Below, piece after piece: positions 55,016-64,000 of a DNA stretch of 64,000 nucleotides. Numbering within the stretch: position 1 is the first letter of the stretch; each line of letters begins with the position of its first letter. A program made the position numbers and the translations under genes. This stretch comes from Ceratotherium simum simum (taxonomy: Eukaryota > Chordata > Mammalia > Perissodactyla > Rhinocerotidae): contig NW_004454170.1 in assembly GCF_000283155.1 (NCBI RefSeq), forward strand, positions 13,071,534 to 13,135,533. Reading direction: 5' to 3'. The notes beneath the pieces are model-generated. The model saw only the letters and a list, made by a program, of their open reading frames with translations, did not search any database and was not told the DNA's origin.

Positions 55016-55529
55016 TTAACTTCTACACTCGAACATTCTGCTGTACACCAATTCATCTTTTTGCTGTAATATTTAAGACTGTACTGGATGCACTCTTTTC
55101 TAGGAGGCTTCTAGGCTTGTGGTGGACACCACTATCAGTCTAGGAGACCCACCAGATGAAGCTGGATAGCAGTGGCCCTGACTTAGGCTCAAGCTGGGGT
55201 CCCTACTTTCCCCAACTCCTGGGTAACAGTGACCCACAGATCTTCCTTTGTCCTTCCTTCATCTCCATCAAGTCAGATTGACAGCTTGACTTTTTGCTTC
55301 TACTTAATGCCCATATTGGAATAGCATTCCTTCTTCAACCGAGGATGAGCAAATAAAGAATCCTCTCTCTTCACTGAGTCAGAAACAAGAAACAGAAGGA
55401 AACCTTCTCTTCCACACAAGTATCTTATGGAAGGTTTTTGGCAGCAAGGACCATGAGTTCCTAAAATCTAAATTTCCCAGCTACAACTACTTTTCCCCTA
55501 GAGAAAGCTGATTAAGCCAAATCCAGGGA
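55016..55529. other. Unassigned non-coding sequence
   Basis: No gene or confident repeat. Confidence 0.45.
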
Positions 55530-56280
55530 GTTATCTCTTGAAGCGTCCTTCTCCTTAACCCTCTCGCTTCCATACAAGCAGCACATTTAAGTCATTGTTG
55601 AATCCATCCATTTCCCTCCATACTTATCCTCGTTAATCTTGTAAAGGCAAAATCATCTCTCACCTGAATTACTGAAAATACTTTACCTGGCTTCCCAGAC
55701 TCCCCTACTCCCACCATTCCATTTCATCTTTCACACTCTAGTCAAAGAATCTTTGCAAAATGCAAACCTAGTCAAGTTACTTCCATGCATAAAATCCTTC
55801 AATGACTCTCCATAGCTTTTAGGATAAATCAAAAAGTTTCAACATTGCTTTCAATTACCTGGCCTTAGTTTATCTTTCCTGACTCATCTTTCATCATCCT
55901 TCCTAAAAGCGGCCCTACATTCTTTTCTATTCCATCACTCATAACTTCTCTTTGTTTCACTATGGTAGTATATTTTTTCTTGCCTACTGGTGCTGGCACA
56001 TCTTTTCTCCCACACCTCTCACTGGCCCTTGTCCTTTGTCAGGCTAACCTCTCCATGTTTTGTGTGCTTCTATATATCACTGTACTTCCTCATTGCTTTC
56101 ATGGCTGGTTGCATTTTCGTTGCTACTGCTTGTATAGTTTGAGTCTCTAGATAAACTGTAAGCTACGCAAGAACAGGAACTATTTTACTTTGATTACTAT
56201 TGTGTCTCCATCACCTATGACAGCGCATGGCAAATAACAGGCACTTGGTAATCATTTATTGAATGAATGAGCACATGAGT
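55530..56280 (+). mobile_element. L2 LINE relic with intact 3' end
   Basis: Forward L2 with 'catctctcacctgaattact', 'aaatccttcaatgactctcc', 'caattacctggccttagttt', 'tgtaagctacgcaagaacag', 'ttgtgtctccatcacctatg' and the end 'taatcatttattgaatgaat'. It spans the last reverse-transcriptase part and the 3' region. The 62-residue frame 55962-56150 belongs to it. Confidence 0.85.
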
Positions 56281-57399
56281 AATCTGCTACATTATGAGTT
56301 TAAATATGTTCCCAGGGATCTATCTGAAAGCTAAACTTTCAAATTAACTTCTGAAACACCTTGTTAATAATTTGGGATTTTGCTCCATTTTGTCCATTTG
56401 TTTACTTAGAAATGGAATGTATTTTTACACAATAATCTCTCTCCTTCCTCCCTAATGACTGCTTTTAAATTTCCTATATTTGTTATTCACTCAGGCAGGA
56501 ATATAGAGTAAAACCATGATCCAAGGTAGAGAATTTAGAAATGGCAATAAGAGAATTGGAAAGATTGGAAAACTTGCAGAATAAGTTTTTTGTGGAATCT
56601 TCCCCCTAAAGAATTGCAAGCTATGAATAGGACAGAGGGTTTTAGGCATTGTGACTCTTATAAAAGTTTTGGAAGTTCTCTTAGTGTTTTTCTGGGCGGA
56701 GGAGTGATTGTGGGTAGAGTTAGCTGTGGCCAGAGCTGGAAGCTGGGAGTAGTAAGAGCTAAGAGGGGTTGTGTTGCCCTGAGAATCTGAGGGCGGATAC
56801 TGGTAGTAGTACTGTTATTAGGATCCTGAGCCTTAGGCCAGAACTGAGGCCAGCTGATCCAAGATCCTTAAAGGGAACTAAAATGGTCCTCAGCTATTGG
56901 AACCCCTTGGGCATCAGCAGAAGCACAAACAAATCCTCTCTGCTGGAACTGTTGCCTAATTTAGACCCAGTGGAATGTCACATAGTAAGATAAGGTAATT
57001 AGATTTCAATTAAAGATTACAAAAAAAACAGCAAAGTTAACATTATTAAAGTCAACAAAAACAAACCACAGATTTAGACCCCCAAGACTTCCTGTATAGA
57101 CTTCTACCATAAAGAATTTTGAGCAAATATGTATGAAATGAGACAGAGGATTCCATCACAAAGATAACCAAGTAAAAGCTATGAACCCATATATTTGAAG
57201 GGAAAGTGAAAAATCTAAAAATGAAAATAAAACTGTTGAAAGAAAAAACTCAATCAATGGTTAAAAGTAAATACATCTGAAAGAGAATTAATGATGATAT
57301 ATCTTGAGAAATTACATAGAATGCATCACAAAGAGAAAAGGATTTTGGAAATATGAAAGAGATAAAAAGGACATAAAAAGAAGGTTAACATAGATCTAG
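56281..57399. other. Unassigned non-coding sequence
   Basis: No gene. From about 57000 it becomes A-rich and may be L1-derived, but I cannot align it firmly. Confidence 0.4.
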
Positions 57400-57960
57400 A
57401 CAGAGCTGCAGAATAAGAGAATAGTTAGAAAGGAGGAGAGGCAAAATTTAAAGACATAATGGCTGTAACTCTTGAGACCTAATAAAAGCATGAATCTCTA
57501 CAGATTGAGGAATCAAGATATGTTCCAAGTAGGCTCAATTAAAAAAACCAACAACAATCCTACAACATGATATCACATACAAAAGAATGACAGTTGCAAT
57601 GACAGCAACAGCAATAATGGAACTCAGAGAGAGTGGGATAATCTCTTCAAATTGTTGAGAGACAAAACTATCAATCTAATTATGCGTCCAGCAAAACTAT
57701 CTTTCAAGAATGTGTGAAATAAAGACAAGCTTAGATTAACCAAAACTAAGAAGCTTTATTATTAAGAAATCTACACCACAGGAATTTCGAGGAAGAAGGA
57801 AAACTAACCCAGAAGCTAGTCTGAAATGCAAGAAGAAATGATGAGAAAATATAGTGATAAATGTGTGTGCATGTGTGTAAATCAAAGCAACTATTGACTA
57901 TATAATTTAGAAATAACAATGTTGAATTTATGAGGCTAAAGAAAGAACAGGATTAAAACC
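57400..57960 (+). mobile_element. Old L1-like relic
   Basis: A-rich sequence with L1M-type wording: 'aaaagaatgacagttgcaat', 'aatctcttcaaattgttgag', 'agacaaaactatcaatctaa', 'gtccagcaaaactatctttc', 'aagaatgtgtgaaataaaga'. Frames are broken. Confidence 0.5.
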
Positions 57961-58344
57961 CTGAACAAAATTAGCATATAAGTGTAGGGAGGAATAGAGT
58001 TAAAGTGTTCTATGGTTTTTGTGTTTTGGGGGGAGGGGCTAAGATATTGATTAATTCTGATTTCTGAAAATGATTTGCTAGTTTATTCATAAAAAATTCT
58101 TGCTGAAACAATAAAAAGTGTTCAATAGATTATAAATAAAATAAAAAACAACACTTTTATGCATTAAATACCTTAAAAGACAATGGGGAATTCACAGGCT
58201 CATTTTTGGAAGAAAGTCTCCAACGGGAGAGGTAAAGAAAGCATTAGATCACCAAAGCTGCAAAAGCTATAACCAGCATGTAGCAAAAAATAACCAAGTG
58301 GGCTAGAAAAGAAAACAAAATACAAAGGCAAGAAATGGGCATTA

Positions 58345-58435
58345 ATTTGCTCATTCAATAAATGTTTATCATGAAGCTACTATGAGAAGGCATTCTTTCA
58401 GGTGGTAGGCACTGTTCTAGGAGTTGCAGAAACAA
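58345..58435 (-). mobile_element. L2 LINE 3' end fragment
   Basis: Reverse L2: 'ttgctcattcaataaatgtt', 'gtaggcactgttctaggagt'. Short and isolated between L1-like segments. Confidence 0.55.
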
Positions 58436-58639
58436 GACAGAAAAAAAACAGATATGCAAAGTCTTCAGATATTGGAAAAAACAATCACAGATTTTAAAAC
58501 AATTACACTTGATATGTTTAAGGAGATAATTCACACACTTACAAACATCTATGGGAAACAGGAAATCATGAGAAGTGACATAGCAGATGTAAGAAAGAAC
58601 CAAACAGAATATCTAAGAGTAAAAAATAAAAAAAGAGAA

Positions 58640-59650
58640 ATTTTGAAAAGCAATGGAGATGGCAAATAAGCACATGAAAAGATTCTCCACATCATATGTC
58701 ATCAGAGAAATGTAAATTAAAACAACAATGAGATACTACCACACACCCGTTAGAATGGCCAAAATCTAGAACACTGACCACACCAAATGCTGGAGAGGAT
58801 ATGGAGCAACAGGAACTCTCATACACTGCTGGTGGGATGCAAATGGTATAGCCACTTCCAAAGATAGCTTGGCAGTTTCTTACAAAAGTAAACATACTTT
58901 TACCATATGATTCAGCAATTGCAATTCTTGGTATTCACCCAAAGTAGATGAAAACTTCTGTCCATACAAAAGCCTGCATGTGGATGTTTATAGCAGCTTT
59001 ATTCGTAATTGCCAAAACTTAAAAGCAACCAAGATGTCCTTTTTTAGGTGAATGGATAAATAAACTGTGGTACATCTGGACAATAGAATATTATTCAGCA
59101 CTAAAAAGAAATGAGCTATCAAGCCATGAAGAGACATGGAGGAACCTTAAATGCATATTAGTAAGTGAAAGAGCTAATCTGAAAAGGCTATATACTGTAT
59201 GATTCCAACTATATGACATTCTGGAAAAGACAAAACTACGGACACGGTAAAAAGATCAATGGTTGCCAGGGGTGGTGGCTGGGAGGGGGCATGTGAAGGG
59301 GGAGGAGAATAGGCAGAGCACAGAGAATTTTTAGGGCAGTGAAAATACTCTGTTTATTATATCATTATTATTATAATGATGGATATATGTCATTATAGGT
59401 TTGTCCAAATCCATAGACTGTACAACACCAAGAGTGAACCCTAAGGTAAACTTACAGACTTTGGGTGATTATGATGTATCAATGTAGGTTCATCCTTGGT
59501 AAAAAATGTACAATTCTGGTGAGTGATGTTGATAATGGGGGAGGTTATGCATATGTGAGGGCAAGCAGTGTGTAGGAAATCTCTGTACCTTCCTCTCAAT
59601 TTTATTGTAAACCTAAAACTGCTTAAAAAAATATCTTTATTAAAAAAAAA
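58640..59650 (+). mobile_element. L1 LINE 3' region (L1MA/MB-like), with A tail
   Basis: About 1 kb follows the 3' region of an older L1: 'gcacatgaaaagattctcca', 'aacaatgagatactaccaca', 'acactgctggtgggatgcaa', 'atagcagctttattcgtaat', 'ggacaatagaatattattca', 'ctctgtaccttcctctcaat', ending in an A-run at 59641-59649. It is 5' truncated and non-coding. Confidence 0.85.
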
Positions 59651-59810
59651 GTAACCCTATGTATCTATGTATATTTGCATGGTACAGAAAAAGGTATGAA
59701 AAGATATACACCAACCTCTTAACATTAGTTACCTCAGTGTGGGTTTGGAGGAAGGAGAGAGAGGAAGAGAGTATACACTTTTTCTTTATATGTGAAAAAA
59801 GCAATGGACA
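59651..59810 (+). mobile_element. L1 3'-end fragment
   Basis: 'tgtatatttgcatggtacag', 'aaaagatatacaccaacctc', 'ttaacattagttacctcagt' and a T-rich end resemble another L1 3' untranslated region. Probably an independent fragment or the element the previous L1 landed in. Confidence 0.45.
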
Positions 59811-60479
59811 TAGCTGGCAATGATTGGATACAACGGAAGAAATAACCAACTGGTGAACTAAAAGAGAAATAAGAAGAAATTATCCAGAACACAGGATGGA
59901 TAGACAAAAATATAGATTCAAGCAAAAGTGAAGATAATAGGTGTGAAGGAGACAATGAAAATGTCTACCTTATGTTTACTTGGAGAACCATGAGAAGAGG
60001 AAAGCAAAAGTGCAACAGATTCAAGATTTGAAAAGATAAATTAATGATAAGGATTCCTTCTAAATAAGAGGGAAGAATTCATGATTGGGATGAAATAGAC
60101 AAGAAGTTTCTGGGGGCGTTGCTTATGATTTTTAATCTGAGTGGTACACATGTATTTGCTTTATAAGTATTTATTAAATTGTACCTATAATTTTTGCACT
60201 ATTCAATATATGTTATGTTTCATATCTCCAAAATTGATTTAAGAAAATATCATACAATTTAGACTTTGTTAAGTATGAATATTAAAGTTTTGAGTATAAC
60301 CACTAAAAGAATAAAAATAAAATGCAAAAATGTCAAGTCAATTTTGAGGGGGAAAAAATGGTCCTAGAAAAAAAACAAAGAAACAAAAATTAATCAGGCA
60401 AAAATAAAAAGATAAAAATGCTGAAGGAAAGAAGCAGAGAGACAACAGGACAAAAAATTCTTAAAAATAAGTAAGATGA
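59811..60479. other. Unassigned A-rich sequence
   Basis: A-rich and possibly L1-derived, but too diverged for me to place. The 90-residue minus frame 60390-60662 is serine-, leucine- and phenylalanine-rich because it reads A-rich DNA in reverse. Confidence 0.4.
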
Positions 60480-60760
60480 TAGAATTAGGTCCAAATATAT
60501 AACAATCAAAATAAACATAAAGGAACTTACATGGAAATCATCAGTTAAAAGATGGACGTGGTAAGACTGGATTAACAACAAAAATAAAAACGAAATGCAG
60601 CTATATGCTGTATATAAGAAAGAAGGTGAAAGTAAAAGGAAAGAAAAAGATGTACTAGGCAAATGCTAATCACAAGAAAACTGAGATAGCCATATTAATA
60701 AAAGATAAAAATAGGCTGTAATACATGTTATTAGGGATAGACAATCAGCATAGCAGTAGA
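60480..60760 (+). mobile_element. L1 ORF2 endonuclease-region relic
   Basis: Wording such as 'atgcagctatatgctgtata', 'gtgaaagtaaaaggaaagaa', 'aaagatgtactaggcaaatg' and 'agccatattaataaaagata' corresponds to the end of the L1 ORF2 endonuclease coding strand. Stops and indels break the frame. Confidence 0.5.
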
Positions 60761-60929
60761 GCTTCACGCAGGGCCAAAAGGTCTCTTTCTTCTGCAAGTC
60801 AATGTAGCAGGCCTAATATCTTCAGACTCTTCCTCTTTTTCAGTTAAGATGACTGCCCTAATGAAAAAGTCATTGAGATTCTATCTCCTCTCCTCCCACT
60901 TGCTTGCTCACTCTTTTCTTAGCCTAGTA

Positions 60930-61087
60930 TGGTAGTTCTCAGTCCTTCCTGTATTAGAATCTCATGGAGAGCTTTCATAGAGCTTCAAGATTATTAGTCA
61001 TTGGTTCCCGGGATAGGGCTCAGTCATCAATATTTTCACAAAGGTCCCCAGGGAAATCTAATGTGCATCTGAGGTTGAGAACCACTG
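60930..61087. mobile_element. MER5-like hAT transposon remnant
   Basis: Inverted ends 'tggtagttctcagtcc' and 'aggttgagaaccactg' enclose 'attagaatctcatggagagc', 'atcaatattttcacaaaggt' and 'ccccagggaaatctaatgtg'. Length (158) and wording fit a small non-autonomous hAT element of the MER5 group. Confidence 0.6.
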
Positions 61088-61314
61088 TTCTGGAGTAACA
61101 GGGTAGGAAGCACTGGAGTTCTCTGCTTCTCTGAGCCTTGCGCATTGTACTTCCTGACGCCCGTTGAGGCATTGAGTTTTGCTGCCTCCCAGTTTCTCGT
61201 GACGCACGCTCACCCTCAACCCTGCCACCCAAACTCAGGAAAATTTGTTGGGTTCTGTAGGGGGTTCCAACCTTTCCCAGGTGAGCTCTGCCTTTAGATT
61301 AAGTGAATTGAGGG

Positions 61315-61985
61315 TTGGTCTAATTGTTCTCCAGTCTTGCTGTGCACACCACAGCCAGAGCATTCTTTCTGACCTCAATCCATTCTCGTTTCTGCCCCAA
61401 TACCCCACATGAACCCTACCGTGGTCTCCCACAGCCTTTAAATATGGTGCAAACATTTAGACTTGGCTTTCAAGGCCCTTCTGGATGTGGGCCCTCCTTT
61501 CCTATCCAGACTTAGCTCCTGCTACTTGTTCCCTCAAATGCTCTGTGCCAGTAATACTGACCTTTCTGTCTTTACACTCACACTTTCTAGTCTCCAGTCC
61601 TACATGTGTTGTTTCGTCTCCTTAAAACTCTCTCATTGGCTCTCACCCTTCCACTCCCCTCGACAGCTCCTCACCTTCTACTCTTTACCTGCCTAACTCT
61701 ACCTCCCTCATCAGGCCTTTATATGTGTTTCACTTCCTCCAGATGCCCCTGAACCCCTAAGATAGCTCTCACCGTTAAGAAGCAACTCAGTATTTGTATT
61801 TTGGAACACTGACTTTACTTATATTATTGCAAAGTACTACTTGTCTGTCTTCCCTCCCAAACTCTAAGTTCTAGGAAGGCAGTGATGAGTGTGACTTGTT
61901 CACTACTGTCTGTCCAGCAACAGGCACAGCACTTGGAATGAGAAAAATGTACCATAAGTATTGACTGGATGAATGAATGAATACA
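61315..61985 (+). mobile_element. L2 LINE relic with intact 3' end
   Basis: Forward L2: 'ttggctttcaaggcccttct', 'ggatgtgggccctcctttcc', 'ctcatcaggcctttatatgt', 'aactctaagttctaggaagg', 'cttgttcactactgtctgtc', and the end 'tattgactggatgaatgaat'. Frames on both strands within it are relics. Confidence 0.85.
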
Positions 61986-62239
61986 TGATAGGTAATGATT
62001 CCCCCTTCCCCCATCCCAGATCCTGCAAATACTGAAGCTAAGGTAGTAAAAGGGGGAGAATTTATAATGTGACTCAGATTTAAGGAGACAAACACTTTCT
62101 GCAAAAAATGACACTTGAGAAATGCTAACATGAGCTTAATCAAATAAAGTTGATTTTCTTAGATTCCCTGAGCTGAGTCCAGTCCATACTGAGGGCTTCT
62201 GTCCCTCCCTCTTCCACCCTCAGGATTTGAAGCCCCACG

Positions 62240-62760
62240 CATGCCTTTTATTTATTTTTTACTTTTTTACCTTTTGACTCCTTGAATCATTTCTCCCACC
62301 ACCCACATCCCACCTCTGGCAACTACCAATCTGTTGTCTGTATTTATGAACTTGTTTTGTTTTGTTTTTAAATTCCACATATAAAAGAGATCGCGTGGTA
62401 TTTGTCTTGAAATGCCATTGGAATTTTGATAGGGATTGCACTGAATCTGTAGATTGCTTTGGGTAGTATGGACACTTTAACAATATTAATTCTTCCAAAC
62501 CATGAGCAGAGAATATCTTTCCATATTTGTGTCTTTTTCAATTTCTTTCCTTAATGTTGTAGTTGTCAGTATACAGGTCTTTTATCTCCTTGGTTAAATT
62601 TATTCCTAGGTATTTTATTCTTTTTGATGTGATTATAAATGGGATTGTTTTCTTAATTTTTCTTTCTGATAGTTTGTTATGAGTGTACAGAAATGCAACA
62701 GATTTTTGTGTATTGATTTTGTATCCTGCAACATTACTGAAGTCATTTACTAGTTCTAAC
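62240..62760 (-). mobile_element. L1 LINE, 3' part in minus orientation, internally deleted
   Basis: 62240-62405 is an L1 3' untranslated region in reverse ('accaatctgttgtctgtatt', 'aattccacatataaaagaga'). At about 62407 it jumps to ORF2 coding sequence in reverse. The minus frame includes [14 protein letters not shown] and [13 protein letters not shown], segments downstream of the catalytic FADD motif of L1 reverse transcriptase. The bases for the rest of ORF2 are missing at the jump. Confidence 0.85.
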
Positions 62761-62789
62761 AATACATTTAACAATACATCCAACACATT

Positions 62790-63060
62790 CAATAATACAT
62801 TAAAAGGATCATACACCACGATCAAGTAGGATTTATTCCAGGGATACAAGGCTGGCCCAACATCCACAAATCAATCAGTGTGATACACCACATTAACAAA
62901 ATAAAGGATAAAAGTCATATGATCATGTCAGTAGATGCAGGAAAAAGCATTTCACAAAATTCAGCATCCATTTATGATAAAACTCTCAACAAAGTGGGCA
63001 CAGAGGGAACAAATCTCAAGGTAATAAAGGCCATATATGACAAGCCCACATCTAACATAT
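62790..63060 (+). mobile_element. L1 LINE, inverted 5' part
   Basis: Plus-strand ORF2 sequence whose translation includes [14 protein letters not shown] and [11 protein letters not shown]. These lie upstream of the segments in 62240-62760 in normal L1, yet here they read in the opposite direction. The FADD catalytic segment between the two parts is absent. This head-to-head arrangement is the usual product of twin priming during L1 insertion. Confidence 0.85.
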
Positions 63061-63876
63061 TTATGCTCCCTCTTTTAGCAACTGTTTTCATGTTCCATCT
63101 AGATATATATTTACTTTAATTCTGTAAATCCTTTCCCCTTGTGACTTCCATGGCATTTTATATGTTGCAAATAAACCTTTGCTGATGACAGTATGCTACT
63201 TGCTGTCCATTTCATGGCAAACTTGGTCATGCGTCTAGAATGAAAAGTTTTGTTTTTATAAACTTATATGCCAAGCACATCACACTACCTTTGATTCATT
63301 CCACACTCATTCATTGTCCTTCTCAAAATAGCTCTTAGAAATTCATTCTTCTCAAAAGTGAATGGAAGAGTTCCAAGAAGCGAAGTGAAACATAGAGGAG
63401 ATAATCCAAGTGAAGCATGTTCACAAAACAGTCACACATCAACAACAGACAATTACTTCATCAGATCCATACAATCACTATCTCTTAAAAGCAAAACAAA
63501 ACAAAAAGCCCAGATTAACTCTCCTTAAAATAATAAATCGTAGAAATCCTACTATTTTTGCCCAGAAGTATTTCTGTCATAGAGCTTGATAAAATTCCAT
63601 GTTATCTTTCATGGTAAATATGAAAAAAAAATAGCACTGCTATGCATTGAGACAAACAAATCTTTATTACTTCCCTTTTAATGTAAGCATAATGAATATT
63701 TAATAAGAAAAAATATTACATGATTACCCTAGATAATAGGATACCATAAATAACTTTTCAAATATAAAAGGAATAATTCAATTAAAAAAAATTAAAACAA
63801 AAAAGATATCTGAAAGTAGATGCCTAACGAGCCAAAGCTATACTATATGACTCAATAAATAATACTTTTATATATG
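63061..63876. other. Unassigned non-coding sequence
   Basis: No gene or confident repeat. Confidence 0.45.
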
Positions 63877-64000
63877 TTTTTTTTAATTTTTTGTTTATTG
63901 CAGTAACATTGGTTTATAACATTGTATAAATTTCGGGTGTACGTCATTATACTTCTATTTCTGCATAGATTACATCATGTTCACCACCCAAATACTAATT
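63877..64000 (-). mobile_element. L1 LINE 3' end, runs off the window
   Basis: A T-run (63877-63884) followed by 'taacattggtttataacatt', 'gtataaatttcgggtgtacg' and 'acatcatgttcaccacccaa' is the reversed 3' end of a lineage L1 like that of horse-type genomes. It is little diverged compared with other L1s here, so it is probably the youngest. Its body lies beyond 64000. Confidence 0.8.

Noticed and set aside
62538..62867. 109-residue minus frame with clear L1 reverse-transcriptase similarity
   Set aside because: Rejected as a host gene. It is part of a rearranged, truncated L1 and crosses the inversion junction.

Overview
This window looks like nuclear DNA from a placental mammal, most likely a perissodactyl (horse, rhinoceros or tapir lineage). 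The main evidence is 16 SINE copies or fragments of the equine repetitive element (ERE) type. They have a tRNA-like head (GGGCCGGCCC, an A box TGGCTTAGCGG, a B box such as GGTTCGATCC) and a tail built from a unit containing GATGTTAGCTCAGGG. A LINE-1 3' end of the type common in horse-like genomes also starts at the right edge. Species cannot be fixed from sequence alone. All family names are my own recognition, not a database result.

I find no protein-coding gene, exon, tRNA, rRNA or other functional RNA gene that I can support. The open reading frames are short. Where they can be explained, they come from transposable elements: ERE antisense frames, L2 reverse-transcriptase relics, and L1 ORF2. 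The window is best read as intergenic DNA or the inside of a very long intron.

Layout. 0-3.6 kb: LTR-like and L2 remnants, a split SINE carrying an inverted duplicate of its neighbour, and a 615-base assembly gap between two ERE pieces. 3.6-11 kb: mostly unrecognised sequence with L2, MIR and LTR-like relics, a TCTA microsatellite, and a local CpG-richer stretch near 9.9-10.5 kb. 11-20 kb: a dense nest of L1, ERE, a long L2 relic (12.7-14.0 kb), a solo retroviral LTR, and a hAT transposon split by an ERE. 20-28 kb: AT-rich and repeat-poor, with a 100-N gap. 28-40 kb: L2 copies broken by ERE and MIR insertions. 40-50 kb: a MER20-like element, MIR, L2, L1 and MaLR-type LTRs. 50-54 kb: an ERE cluster with a clear nested insertion. 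54-64 kb: L2 and L1 remnants, including an L1 with an inverted 5' part.

The elements give a relative history. MIR and L2 are oldest. MaLR-like LTRs, hAT elements and L1M fragments come next. EREs and the right-edge L1 are youngest. Most EREs still show matching target-site duplications, and several fix the order of events because they interrupt older repeats. I did not find a new biological system here. The most unusual structures are the inverted duplication inside a SINE at 1.5-2.4 kb, the nested ERE at 50.7 kb, the inverted L1 at 62.2-63.1 kb, and the CpG-richer unique stretch near 10 kb.
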